Assembly: GCF_001187915.1 (NCBI RefSeq)
Contig: NZ_LGIU01000065.1
Coordinates: forward strand, 1 to 36,979
Length of the DNA stretch: 36,979 nt
Direction of reading: 5' to 3'
DNA from: Arthrobacter sp. RIT-PI-e
GTDB taxonomy: Bacteria > Actinomycetota > Actinomycetes > Actinomycetales > Micrococcaceae
In this document: positions 7,872 through 15,592 of the stretch, in pieces
Layout: each line of letters opens with the position of its first letter
Numbering within the stretch: the first letter of the stretch is position 1
The notes under the pieces: model-generated
What the model was told of the DNA's origin: nothing
What the model saw: only the letters and a program-made list of their open reading frames with translations
Databases searched by the model: none
Program-made: the position numbers and the translations under genes

Positions 7872-8332
7872 AGGAGTTTCCTTCGGCCGGAGGTGCCGGT
7901 GTCGGCTACCAGGGACGTGATCTCGATGTCGACCTGACGGACGTCGATCCCGCACAGCTCACCGACGCGGGCCCGGATGGACTCCCGGAGCTTCTCCGTG
8001 GTGGAGCGCAACGGTGCCGGGTAACGCACACCGGCTTTGACCTGCAGAGAAACGGTTCGCCCGTGCAGCTGGGCGGTGACCTTCGGGCGGGCGTCCTCGT
8101 CGGCGCGGGAACCAATTCCGAGGAACCCCCCGCTCGACCCGTGGACACCGGGGGTCTCGGCCGCTACCTGGCCGGCGATCTTCTCGATGGCTTTCTCCGC
8201 GATCGTCAGTGATCCGCGGTTCTCGGCATCGACAGCGGATCCGTCGGCGTCTGCGGAAGACGCACCGGTGTTGGCCCTGTGTGCGGGGGGAGCGTGGCGG
8301 TCTGGCTCGTCGGTGTCGGGTACGGCGGTCAT
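7868..8332 (-). CDS. Asp23/Gls24 family envelope stress protein
   Basis: A 154-residue protein. A hydrophilic N-terminal stretch of about 45 residues precedes the Asp23 core: GSLTIAEKAIEKIAGQVAAE, TPGVHGSSGG, VSLQVKAGVRYPAPLRSTTE and VGELCGIDVRQVDIEITSLV. The 'T-I-A...I-A..A...PGV' pattern is the family hallmark. Firmicute Asp23 is a membrane-associated cell-envelope stress protein. The start ATG overlaps the TGA of the small membrane gene before it and its own stop overlaps the next start, so three genes are chained by four-base overlaps. The longer frame up to 8581 belongs to that upstream gene's region. Confidence 0.82.
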   Translation of the reverse strand: MTAVPDTDEPDRHAPPAHRANTGASSADADGSAVDAENRGSLTIAEKAIEKIAGQVAAETPGVHGSSGGFLGIGSRADEDARPKVTAQLHGRTVSLQVKAGVRYPAPLRSTTEKLRESIRARVGELCGIDVRQVDIEITSLVADTGTSGRRKLL

Positions 8333-8511
8333 CGGCGGGTGCTCGAGCGTCCGGTCAGGGCGCCGAGGTCGATCTTGCCCTCGATCAGACGGGCCACGAG
8401 GAGCCCGAGGGCACCGAGGACGGCGACGGTGAGGAACTCCCCGAACCCGCCGAAGGCTGCGGCCCAGCCCAGAACGAGACCGGTGAGGAGGCCCATAGCT
8501 GTCGTATTCAT
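8329..8511 (-). CDS. Small two-helix membrane protein of the Asp23 cluster (DUF2273-like)
   Basis: A 60-residue protein (MNTTAMGLLTGLVLGWAAAF at the start) with two closely spaced hydrophobic, glycine-rich helices and a basic tail (TGRSSTRR). Small DUF2273-type membrane proteins are regular members of Asp23/AmaP gene clusters, and size, position and composition all fit. Two adjacent ATG codons are possible starts; I prefer the second (8511) because AAAGG lies seven bases upstream. Its stop overlaps the following asp23 start. Confidence 0.7.
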   Translation of the reverse strand: MNTTAMGLLTGLVLGWAAAFGGFGEFLTVAVLGALGLLVARLIEGKIDLGALTGRSSTRR

Positions 8512-8618
8512 CATCGTGCCTTTCACGAAACAAGAAGGAGAGAAAGTGGAGGGAGGGTACTTCGGGGTGGAGTGAGGACATCTAGCCGGCCACATGATCA
8601 TGCGGTCAGTGGTGGGGG

Positions 8619-8659
8619 CGCCGTGAGCACGTCCGATGAGAAGGGTCGTGCTCACGGCG
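8619..8659. terminator. Strong perfect hairpin inside the Asp23 operon
   Basis: CGCCGTGAGCACG at 8619-8631 and CGTGCTCACGGCG at 8647-8659 form a perfect 13-bp stem with a 15-base loop. It sits between the first asp23 gene and the small membrane gene. No T-run follows, so it may attenuate read-through, stabilise the upstream message end, or be Rho-linked rather than a full terminator. Confidence 0.55.
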
Positions 8660-8737
8660 TATCGACGCCTCCGGCAAGGCAGCGGGGGATTACCCGGTCA
8701 TGCAGTCGACCCACCTCTGCCCGGCTGGTGGCAGGTG

Positions 8738-9271
8738 TTACTGGAGTTCGCCGCGACCTGTGTCGTTGTTGTTGTCCTGGTCGTCCTCCGGCAGGTGCAC
8801 GTCGGTGACGGCGATGTTCACCTCGAGGACCTCGAGGCCGGTGGTGCCCTCGACGGAGTCGATGACGTTGCGGCGGATCATCTTGGCCACCTCGACGATG
8901 GATGCGCCGTTCTCGATGACGATGGTCAGGTCGATGGCGGCCTGACGCTCACCCTTCTCGACGCTGACGCCACCACTGACGTTGGTCTGCGACCCGGGGA
9001 TGCGCTCGGAGATGCTGCTGAACGCCCGGCGACCGGCGCTGCCCATGGCGTACACGCCGGGCACCTCCCGTGCTGCCAGGCCGGCGATCTTCTGCACCAC
9101 GGTGTCGGCGACGGTCGTGTTGCCCTCATCGGTCTGCAGGGGACCGACGTTACGTGACTTCTCGGCTTCCTTGGCCTGCTGCTCGGCCTGGCGCTTCTGC
9201 TCCTCACCGGTAGCCGGAACCACAGAAGAAGCGGCGTTGGATGGGGTGTTGGATGCGGTGTTGTTAGCCAT
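8738..9271 (-). CDS. Asp23/Gls24 family envelope stress protein (lead gene)
   Basis: A 177-residue protein. An Asn/Ser-rich and then Gln/Lys/Glu-rich N-terminal region of about 70 residues, probably helical (EEQKRQAEQQAKEAEKSRN), precedes a well-conserved Asp23 domain: TTVADTVVQKIAGLAAREVP, GVYAMG, AAIDLTIVIENGASIVEVAK, MIRRNVIDSVEGTTGLEVLE and VNIAVTDVHLP. I start at 9271, where AGGAGAG lies about nine bases upstream. It is the first gene of the minus-strand cluster and is divergent from the sigma-factor gene. A very acidic Asp/Asn tail (EDDQDNNND) closes the protein. Confidence 0.85.
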   Translation of the reverse strand: MANNTASNTPSNAASSVVPATGEEQKRQAEQQAKEAEKSRNVGPLQTDEGNTTVADTVVQKIAGLAAREVPGVYAMGSAGRRAFSSISERIPGSQTNVSGGVSVEKGERQAAIDLTIVIENGASIVEVAKMIRRNVIDSVEGTTGLEVLEVNIAVTDVHLPEDDQDNNNDTGRGELQ

Positions 9272-9289
9272 GGGGATGCTCTCTCCTGG

Positions 9290-9329
9290 GTAAGGGGGAT
9301 GCGTACACAGGTAAAGACGCTGTGTTCCC
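9290..9329 (-). promoter_or_regulatory. Possible ECF-type promoter for the Asp23 operon
   Basis: On the minus strand GGGAACA (9329-9323) resembles the GGAAC -35 element of ECF sigma factors, placed about 55 bases before the lead asp23 start and opposite an ECF-like sigma gene. A matching -10 element (CGTC/CGTT type) at 16-17 bases is not clear, so this is only a candidate. Confidence 0.25.
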
Positions 9330-9502
9330 GTAATCCTCACGCGTGATCAGCAACTATTTTTTTGGTTCCTTCTCCCGACGAGCAGGAGCCTACTTCTGCT
9401 GGCCGAGTAGCTGGTGGGTTTAGGGTGGGAGATGGGTCTCAACCACAGCTGGTAGCAATGCTCCCCGATCATCGCTGCCTCGTCGATGAGGAAAGGGGCC
9501 AT

Positions 9503-10378
9503 GTGAATCAGGAACACGACAGTCCCGACACCACCTCGTCTGCCCCTTCGAAGTCGGCCGCCGAGCGGCAATCGGTGACCATGCAGGAGAGCTACAGCCA
9601 GGGCCAGAGCCAGGGCCAGGGCCAGGGCCAGGTGCCGGCGTTCGGGGATCTTCCTGAGCCCGAGGCCGCTGGTCCGGGGGCGTTGATTGCTTCCACACCT
9701 GCCACGAAGGACCCTGTACCGGCCTTCCGCCCATCCGGCTCCCCGTCCGCGTCCGATGATGCCGGTCCTATGTGGGTGGAGGATACTGAGGAGCTTGACG
9801 AGCTCACCGTCGTGGCGCGGGCGCAGGACGGGGACCTGCAGGCCTTCGACTGGTTGATCACCGCGTACCAGGGCGGCATCTTCCGGTTGTGTCTGCGGAT
9901 GCTCAACAACCGTCAGGACGCGGAGGACATCGTGCAGGAGACCTTCATCTCCGCCTGGCGGAGCCTGCCGAACCTCACGGTGCCGCAGGCCTTCGTGCCA
10001 TGGCTGTACCGCACGGCGACCAACAAGTGCCTCGATGACCTCCGGAGGCGTCAACGCCGCCCGGTCGAACCCGCCGAGGACCTCGGGGCGGACACGGCGA
10101 GGGAAAGCCCCCGGCATCCTCAGGGGCGCACTACCATCGGGGCAGGGCCGTCGGTCGACCCGGCGCAGGATTATGAGAACCAGGAACAGATGCGCGCTCT
10201 GGCCGAGCTGCTGCAAAGACTTCCGCCCGGACCGAGGGCATGCTGGTTGCTGCGTGAGGTCCACGAGTTCTCCTACGGTGAGATCGCTGCGATCGTGCAG
10301 GTTCCCGAGAGTACCGTCCGTGGCCGGATCGCCCGTGCCAAACGCCTACTAGCAGAAGGGATGGCACCATGGCGATGA
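9503..10378 (+). CDS. ECF-like RNA polymerase sigma-70 family factor
   Basis: A 291-residue sigma factor with a long, probably disordered N-terminal extension of about 90 residues. Region 2 is clear (DLQAFDWLITAYQGGIFRLC, LNNRQDAEDIVQETFISAWR). Region 4 has the helix-turn-helix (LPPGPRACWLLREVHEFSYG, EIAAIVQVPESTVRGRIARA). I start at GTG 9503 because AAAGGGG lies just upstream; an open frame extends back to 9362 without a better site. The extension includes a QGQSQGQGQGQ run encoded by CAGGGC hexamers. The end overlaps the start of the zinc-motif Asp23-like gene by ten bases, a layout usual for sigma/anti-sigma pairs. Confidence 0.85.
   Translation: MNQEHDSPDTTSSAPSKSAAERQSVTMQESYSQGQSQGQGQGQVPAFGDLPEPEAAGPGALIASTPATKDPVPAFRPSGSPSASDDAGPMWVEDTEELDELTVVARAQDGDLQAFDWLITAYQGGIFRLCLRMLNNRQDAEDIVQETFISAWRSLPNLTVPQAFVPWLYRTATNKCLDDLRRRQRRPVEPAEDLGADTARESPRHPQGRTTIGAGPSVDPAQDYENQEQMRALAELLQRLPPGPRACWLLREVHEFSYGEIAAIVQVPESTVRGRIARAKRLLAEGMAPWR
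9598..9633 (+). repeat. Hexamer tandem repeat (CAGGGC-type) in the sigma-factor gene
   Basis: About six near-perfect copies of a CAGGGC unit, with one variant CAGAGC, encode a Gln-Gly run in the N-terminal extension of the sigma factor. Slippage here would change length in steps of two residues without breaking the frame. Confidence 0.8.
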
Positions 10379-10992
10379 ACGATTCCTGGGCGCAGGACGA
10401 TCCTACGCAGCACGAACGCCCGCGTCTGGGGTGTGGGCGGGACCTCGACGAGGTGTGGGCGTCCATCGACGAGCCGCCCTCGGCGCACGAGCAGCACTGC
10501 GAGGACTGCCGCAGTGCCCGTGCATCCCTGCATCACCTCGCCTCCGTAACGGATTCCATGCGCGAGAAGGATCGTACAGACCCGGAGCTGCAGCCCGGGA
10601 CTCGGGTCAGGGAAGCGATCATGATGGTGGCGCGGGCCGAGGTCCGCCGTGGCCGGCGTGCACCCCTGGCCCGGACTGGCTTCGGTGCAGTCGATATCAG
10701 TGAACAGGCCCTCACCGCGTTGATCCGCTTCGCAGCATCGACGCTCCCCGGAGTCCGGGCCCGGCGCTGCAGCATCAGTACCACCGGCCCCGGAGGCACC
10801 AGGGCGCCCTCGGGGGATCCGGTGGACGTCACGGATGTCCGTATCACACTCCGGGTGGCTCTACCGTCCACCATGAGGATCCCGCCGGCGATGGTCTCGC
10901 TCCGGGAGCGTGTCGGTGCGATCGTGCAGTCCCAGACATCCATCACCATGAAGCAGATCGATATCGTCGTGGAGGACCTCTATGATCTCTGA
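10369..10992 (+). CDS. Asp23-like protein with N-terminal anti-sigma-type zinc motif
   Basis: A 207-residue protein. Residues 20-60 carry HEQHCEDCRSA with His40, Cys44 and Cys47, i.e. the HxxxCxxC of zinc-binding anti-sigma domains. After a basic linker, residues about 105-205 look like a degenerate Asp23 domain: ISEQALTALIRFAASTLPGV, VDVTDVRITLRVALPSTM, SLRERVGAIVQSQTSITMKQ and IDIVVEDL. It has no membrane helix. The start overlaps the sigma-factor stop region and its end overlaps the next gene by 11 bases, so the three are coupled. The likely job is to hold the sigma factor and link it to the Asp23 network at the envelope (inference). Confidence 0.7.
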   Translation: MAMNDSWAQDDPTQHERPRLGCGRDLDEVWASIDEPPSAHEQHCEDCRSARASLHHLASVTDSMREKDRTDPELQPGTRVREAIMMVARAEVRRGRRAPLARTGFGAVDISEQALTALIRFAASTLPGVRARRCSISTTGPGGTRAPSGDPVDVTDVRITLRVALPSTMRIPPAMVSLRERVGAIVQSQTSITMKQIDIVVEDLYDL

Positions 10993-11410
10993 CCAACCGC
11001 TACGGGCCCGCGTCGTCGACCTCGACCTCGTGGTCGAGCAGCTCCGGGCCGTCCTCCTCGCAGAGCCCGGGCTGGTGCGCCTGGAACCGACGGTGCGCAG
11101 CACGGTCCAACGCCTGAAGCTGATGTCCGTCGCCGTGTTCCAGCAAACCTTCCGCCCCGCTGGCGAGGATCCCACCGTCTCTGTCACCGACGGGCTTACC
11201 CTGTCCCTGACCGGTACCACGGTCAACGTGCACATCGACATCGCCACCGATATCGCTCACCCGGCACTGGTCCTGTCCGAGAGATTGCAGGCCATCACCG
11301 CGGAAACCATTCAACGTAACGGCCTCACCACCGGGATGATTGATGTCACCATCCTCGCTATCGAGGGCACACCCCGCTCCCGACCAGCCGAAACCCCGAT
11401 CGAGGGCTGA
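10982..11410 (+). CDS. Third Asp23-like protein in the sigma-factor operon
   Basis: A 142-residue soluble protein. LDLVVEQLRAVLLAEPGLVR (about 13-32), VNVHIDIATDIAHPALVLSE (about 81-100) and TTGMIDVTILAIEGTP near the end follow the same helix-then-beta pattern as Asp23 domains, although similarity is weak. The ATG is preceded by GGAGG (10973-10977) at good spacing and overlaps the previous gene. No further domain is seen. It is probably part of the same regulatory module as the sigma factor. Confidence 0.65.
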   Translation: MISDQPLRARVVDLDLVVEQLRAVLLAEPGLVRLEPTVRSTVQRLKLMSVAVFQQTFRPAGEDPTVSVTDGLTLSLTGTTVNVHIDIATDIAHPALVLSERLQAITAETIQRNGLTTGMIDVTILAIEGTPRSRPAETPIEG

Positions 11411-11679
11411 CCCCCCCCGATCACCCGCCCACGAGGGCAAACACCTGATCAGGGACCGGGTCATGCGGCACTACCCGTCCTGGACAGGCACACCGGTAGG
11501 GCCTAGGCAGGGACAGCGATAGGGCGGGCTGTGATTGCCTTCCATATGACAGGTACCGGCCACGGACGGATGGGTGGGCGTGGCAGTAGTCGCCTGAGCC
11601 CCACCGGCGGGCAGTACCCGACCTCCGATCCGCTCACACGTGAACGCGAGTTCGCGTTAGAGACGCACCTCACCAGGCA

Positions 11680-11904
11680 TCACGGTTCGGGCTCGCTCTC
11701 GGATCGATCCGCGCTCAGGGTTAGCGCTCGAGTCAGTGAGACACAAGCGCCAGCAACGAAAGCCCAACCCAGAAGCAGAACACCACGATACGGCCACGAC
11801 TCGCCAAGTCCTTCGAGCAAATACGTACGACCAGCGAAAATCACCACCGCAGCAATCAGGCATACACCCGTTACCGCGAACCACACATGATGACGTCGAA
11901 GCAT
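11680..11904 (-). CDS. Small membrane protein of unknown function
   Basis: A 74-residue protein with two hydrophobic helices (WFAVTGVCLIAAVVIFAG and YRGVLLLGWAFVAGACVSLT) and a Ser/Glu-rich tail. I start at 11904, where GTGGGGG lies about six bases upstream; a GTG at 11946 would add 14 residues. The codon pattern and hydrophobicity favour this frame over the overlapping plus-strand frame. The 269 bases between the third Asp23-like gene and this one show no gene or strong repeat. Confidence 0.55.
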   Translation of the reverse strand: MLRRHHVWFAVTGVCLIAAVVIFAGRTYLLEGLGESWPYRGVLLLGWAFVAGACVSLTRALTLSADRSESEPEP

Positions 11905-11987
11905 CACGAACCCCCACTCATGATCGGATGCGATCAGCCTATACACCCTGAAACCCTAAGCCGGTTTGAGGGTGCAATGACCACCTG

Positions 11988-12515
11988 TCAGTGTGCGGTG
12001 GTGAGCTTTTGGCGTAGGACGGTGGTGCCGCAGATTCGGTCGTAGGGTGTTCTTTGGTCTCCAACGAACAAAGAGATGATCCAGATGATCGGCATCAGGT
12101 AGGCAAGACCTGTCAGCACCCATACCCCCGTGGGAACTAGGTTGCTCGAGTGGCTACTGCTCACGATGGCGAAAACCGCCGCGTGACCGATAAGCCATGG
12201 CATCCCGAGCTTGAGGATGTTGCGCAGCAAGGCGAGCCGGTAGGGCATCTGGGTGCTGCTGGAGTACACGATCAGTCCCATGGCGCGTTTGCCTGGTGTC
12301 GCTGCTACGAGCCTGGACTCGCACCACGCGACATCGAGGACCACGGGAACGATGACCATGATCGCGCCCACGAGGTTCAGCACCACCATATTAGTTGTGA
12401 CGATGATCCCGGCCAGGAACAGTGGCACACCAACTGCTAGCGTCACAGCGACCCAGACCAGGATGCAACACCAATCGATGCACCAGGCAACGATCCGGCG
12501 AACTGCGACATCCAC
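11988..12515 (-). CDS. RDD family membrane protein
   Basis: A 175-residue polytopic protein with the RDD signatures: RRIVAWCIDW in the first helix (Arg and Asp), TPGKRAMGLIV in the cytoplasmic loop, and TPYDRICGT near the C-terminus. Four hydrophobic segments are visible. RDD proteins are poorly characterised; some act in ion or compatible-solute transport. The only possible start is GTG 12515 because an in-frame TAG lies four codons upstream; GGAGA abuts it unusually closely. Confidence 0.8.
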   Translation of the reverse strand: MDVAVRRIVAWCIDWCCILVWVAVTLAVGVPLFLAGIIVTTNMVVLNLVGAIMVIVPVVLDVAWCESRLVAATPGKRAMGLIVYSSSTQMPYRLALLRNILKLGMPWLIGHAAVFAIVSSSHSSNLVPTGVWVLTGLAYLMPIIWIISLFVGDQRTPYDRICGTTVLRQKLTTAH

Positions 12516-12778
12516 TCTCCAAAACTAGTCCATCGCTATGCCCTCACGACGGTTATCGAACACCTGCGATGCGGCTCACCTGGAGCACATGCGGTGAAGG
12601 ATGCAAAGGAAATCAGAGAAACCTACAAGTGCTCCAAGGCGGGTTGCCACGTGCTGGTAGCCCGGTGAGCAGTACGCGGGCGGGAGGCGCGTGCACTCCC
12701 TGCTGTTCAGGTGTCCGACTGTCGGGATATTCGGGTGTCTGGGTCTCTTGCCAGGCCGGGATGGGAGGAGTTCACTGG

Positions 12779-13849
12779 ATGCACTCGATAGCCGAACATG
12801 TGGGCTGTCCGATCGATGGCCCCTCACCTCGATTGGATGAACCCATGCCGCAGCACCTTCCCCTCATCGACCCGAGCCGCGTCATCACGAGACTGAAGAA
12901 ACGCCCCATCGTGATCAAGGACCCTCCGCCTTTCCTCGATCTCAGGGCGCCGTTCAACGCCCACGCGAAGAAACTCAAAGGAGCCCCCGGATCCCCCATC
13001 TCAGGTATCGAACCCTCAGGTCAGGGACTACGCGTCCGGTACCAGAACGGGGTGATCTACCAGCGCAAGGACGGAGGAACGAACTGGGTCCACGGAGCGA
13101 TCAACGACCGCTACGAGGAACTCGGGGCAGGGGCATCCTGGCTCGGTCTTCCCATCTCGGACGAAATGGACTTCCCCGATGCCGGACGCGTCAGCGTCTT
13201 CCAGCACGGCTCCATCTACTGGTGGTCCGATGTCGGAGCTATCGACCTGAACAACACCCTCGTGCAGTACACCGGACTGATCTGCGACGAGGATTCCGCT
13301 CCCGAGCAGGCAAGTTTCGAGGACGAGCCCTACGCCATCCTGGGAGTACTCGCCCCGGACTGGAACAACACCACACGCACCCAGATCTACGAGGACGTCG
13401 TCGACGACGAGGCCCGAGGTGATCTGATCGAGCTCTACCGGGGAAAGCCCAACGGGGTAATCATCTCCACCCGTCTCATGGAACACGACTTCGGGAACGC
13501 CGATCAGTACAGGGATGTGGTTCGCAAAGCGGTGAAAGAAGCATGGGACGGGATGAAAGTAGGAATCGGCTACATACCCCTGGTCGGTCCAATCCTGCAA
13601 AAAGGCGCGGACGAACTCTGGCCTATCGTGAAGGACGGACTCGTCGACACCGTGAACAAAGTACTCGACACAGCCGATGACGACCTCGGAGGACATGTTC
13701 TCGTCCTCACCCCGAAGGATATGGTCTTACTCGCCGCACGCACCCCCACCGCCAATATCCTAGGAGTCACCTACAAGACATGCACCAGCGTCCTCGGCGC
13801 GCCGGAAGGCGCCAAATACCAGGTCCTCTTCAACGTCTCCGCCGTCTAA
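12779..13849 (+). CDS. LGFP-repeat protein of unknown function
   Basis: A 356-residue protein. Residues about 67-140 contain two LGFP-type repeats: GAPGSPISGIEPSGQGLRVR with YQNGVIYQ, then WVHGAINDRYEELGAGASWL, GLPISDE, GRVSVFQHGSIYWW. LGFP repeats occur in actinobacterial surface proteins and are thought to bind the cell wall or mycolate-linked polymers. The remaining ~210 residues match no family I recognise; they include a Gly/hydrophobic stretch (VGIGYIPLVGPILQKGADEL) that could associate with membranes. No signal peptide is seen, so the location is unclear. I start at 12779, eight bases after GGAGGAG; an ATG at 12845 is the alternative. Confidence 0.7.
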   Translation: MHSIAEHVGCPIDGPSPRLDEPMPQHLPLIDPSRVITRLKKRPIVIKDPPPFLDLRAPFNAHAKKLKGAPGSPISGIEPSGQGLRVRYQNGVIYQRKDGGTNWVHGAINDRYEELGAGASWLGLPISDEMDFPDAGRVSVFQHGSIYWWSDVGAIDLNNTLVQYTGLICDEDSAPEQASFEDEPYAILGVLAPDWNNTTRTQIYEDVVDDEARGDLIELYRGKPNGVIISTRLMEHDFGNADQYRDVVRKAVKEAWDGMKVGIGYIPLVGPILQKGADELWPIVKDGLVDTVNKVLDTADDDLGGHVLVLTPKDMVLLAARTPTANILGVTYKTCTSVLGAPEGAKYQVLFNVSAV

Positions 13850-14030
13850 CCCTGCGCCATACAGGACGCCATAACGGAAGGTGTAGCGGACCAGATCGAG
13901 GTGGACGAGACCACACACGTTCAGTAGAGATCAGTGGTTCTCACCTGCATGTCAGACAGACCGTTAGGTTCTCCGACGCAGGAAGGCCTGAGGGTGGTGC
14001 TGGGGTACACCTCATCGCGCCAGAGTCCTC

Positions 14031-15383
14031 TTAGACGGGTACCTCGATCGTCCTCAATAGTTTTTCCATTGCGTTGGCCACGGTTGCGGGGCTGGTGAGC
14101 AGGCCGAGGTGGTCGAGAGGCAGGCGATCGCTGGGCCATCCTTGCGATACGGCTCGGTCGTATTCCTCTGCGTAGGTGTCGCCGAAAGCTAGGTAGGTAG
14201 TGGGTAGCGCGGACGCCCAACCGGGGGAGGCGGAAAGTTCACCTGATAGATAGGAGGCCTCGACCTCCGGTGCGGCCTGGTCGACGCGTTCGAACATTGC
14301 CCGGTTCGGGAACAAGGGCTCGACCACCGTCTCGGGCCACCATCGAGTCCATCGAGGAAGCCGTCCATCGGCCACTGTCTCGTTCAGTTCCGCGGCCAGT
14401 GCCGACGGTACTACGTTCCAGGACCCTCCATCGAGGGGAGGGAACACGGCATCGAGGAAGCACACTGCGACGACTTCGCACGTTGTCGCGATGCCGGGAA
14501 CATAGTTCCCTGCGTTGGAATGCACGATGACGATCGGGGGTGGGCCAGCAGAGACTGCCGCTACATACTCCTCGAGGACACCCTCCACGGACCCGGTGGC
14601 AAGGGGAGCGATGACGGCCACGTCATGGCCCCGGCGGGCCAGTTCCGCCGCGAACGGTTCCAGGGCCGCTGGTGGTAGGAACACACTGCCAAGAACCACG
14701 ATGCGTGACATGCGGCAAGCATACGAGGGACAGCTATCCCGATCCCCAGCTGTTCTATACAGATCCGGTTTAGAGCTTGTCCAGCCAGGGATGGTCAGGG
14801 TGAGCGACTTCCATGCGGAACGGAGCCAGTCACGGCTGATGACATCGAGCAGGGGGAGGTAGGCGTCAAAGTCCTCTTGATCCTTGGGCCGCAGACCTGG
14901 GGCTTTGTGTAGAAGCTGCACCTCAGGTCGCAGGTACCTGATTCCGTCACAGGCCCACAGAATGTCATCGGTGGGGCGGTTTACGCGTGGGTCTCGTTTG
15001 TATATCCACGTTGAAGGTGTCGCGTCCATGAGGATCACGTCGTACTCCCATGGATCTGCCCCGCTGGGCCGCAGCCAGAGATTGCTGCACGTCGGCGGGA
15101 CCGAGTCACTTACGTTGCTGACCAGCGGGCGAAGAGTTCCCCGGTCAGCAGCCCACACATCTAACCGCGCGGCAAGGTGTAGCTGTAGTAGGTGGACGTC
15201 CGAACGCGGGATGCTGAGGTCCAAGTCTGCATAGGGTCGCGATTCTCCAGTGAATGCTTCGATCGCCCACCCGCCGGCAATCCACCACAGCCCGGAGTAG
15301 TCACCGAGTAAGGCAACTGCGTCCGTAGGGGACCGATACGCCCAGGGCCCATATAAGCGGACAATCTCGTCCTCGTCAGACAT
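14031..15383 (-). CDS. Nucleotidyltransferase-like protein fused in frame to an alpha/beta hydrolase
   Basis: One open frame of 450 residues with two unrelated halves. Residues 1-200 resemble aminoglycoside-adenylyltransferase-type proteins: GGWAIEAFTGESRPYADLDL with Gly37-Gly38 and Asp53/Asp55, and the later YDVILMD, FDAYLPLL. Residues 225-450 are an alpha/beta-hydrolase: MSRIVVLGSVFLPPAALEPF, a nucleophile-like Ser in IVHSNAGNY, FLDAVFP and LPLDHLGLL with a candidate catalytic His. The join (about 205-224, TSSKPDLYRTAGDRDSCPSY) is not domain-like. An internal ATG at 14711 begins the hydrolase but lacks a clear Shine-Dalgarno, so this could be a true fusion or two genes whose stop was lost. 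Confidence 0.65.
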   Translation of the reverse strand: MSDEDEIVRLYGPWAYRSPTDAVALLGDYSGLWWIAGGWAIEAFTGESRPYADLDLSIPRSDVHLLQLHLAARLDVWAADRGTLRPLVSNVSDSVPPTCSNLWLRPSGADPWEYDVILMDATPSTWIYKRDPRVNRPTDDILWACDGIRYLRPEVQLLHKAPGLRPKDQEDFDAYLPLLDVISRDWLRSAWKSLTLTIPGWTSSKPDLYRTAGDRDSCPSYACRMSRIVVLGSVFLPPAALEPFAAELARRGHDVAVIAPLATGSVEGVLEEYVAAVSAGPPPIVIVHSNAGNYVPGIATTCEVVAVCFLDAVFPPLDGGSWNVVPSALAAELNETVADGRLPRWTRWWPETVVEPLFPNRAMFERVDQAAPEVEASYLSGELSASPGWASALPTTYLAFGDTYAEEYDRAVSQGWPSDRLPLDHLGLLTSPATVANAMEKLLRTIEVPV

Positions 15384-15469
15384 GCTCCGAGCGTAAGCTT
15401 CCCGGCCCTACACCCACGTCTTTACCCAAGGGTCTGTGATCGACGATCCGTGTTTGAGTAGAAGCGAAG

Positions 15470-15501
15470 GTGTGGCGTTGAGGTACACCCTAACGCCACA
15501 C
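15470..15501. repeat. Inverted repeat upstream of the resolvase gene
   Basis: GTGTGGCGTT at 15470-15479 and AACGCCACAC at 15492-15501 form a perfect 10-bp inverted repeat with a 12-base centre. A further GTGTGGC copy follows near 15522. Together with the repeats at 15548-15592 this may be part of a resolution (res) site. Confidence 0.5.
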
Positions 15502-15547
15502 TCATAGACCCCTCGTTTTGGTGTGGCTTTAGGGTCCTTTTATGGCT

Positions 15548-15592
15548 TTTGCAACACATTCGTGCAAAGGTCTAGACATGGTGCAACACATT
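15548..15592. promoter_or_regulatory. Iterated recombinase-binding-like sites over the resolvase start
   Basis: TTTGCA at 15548-15553 pairs with TGCAAA at 15563-15568 around a nine-base centre, and TGCAACACATT occurs at 15550-15560 and again at 15582-15592, 32 bases apart. The second copy is inside the first codons of the resolvase. Serine resolvases usually bind imperfect inverted subsites next to their own gene, where they also repress it, so a res site is likely. Confidence 0.5.

Noticed and set aside
9598..9633. Short tandem repeat considered as a CRISPR-like or iteron array
   Set aside because: The units are six bases with no spacers and are in frame within a coding region.
9347..10264. 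305-residue minus-strand frame opposite the sigma factor
   Set aside because: It has no domain or ribosome-binding site, and a Leu/Ala repeat arises only from the hexamer tract of the sigma gene read backwards.
11531..11890. 119-residue plus-strand frame
   Set aside because: It is Ser/Thr/Arg-rich without pattern and overlaps a minus-strand frame that encodes two clean membrane helices.
12422..12778. Upstream extension of the LGFP-protein frame
   Set aside because: It overlaps the RDD gene on the other strand and lacks a ribosome-binding site, whereas GGAGGAG precedes the ATG at 12779.
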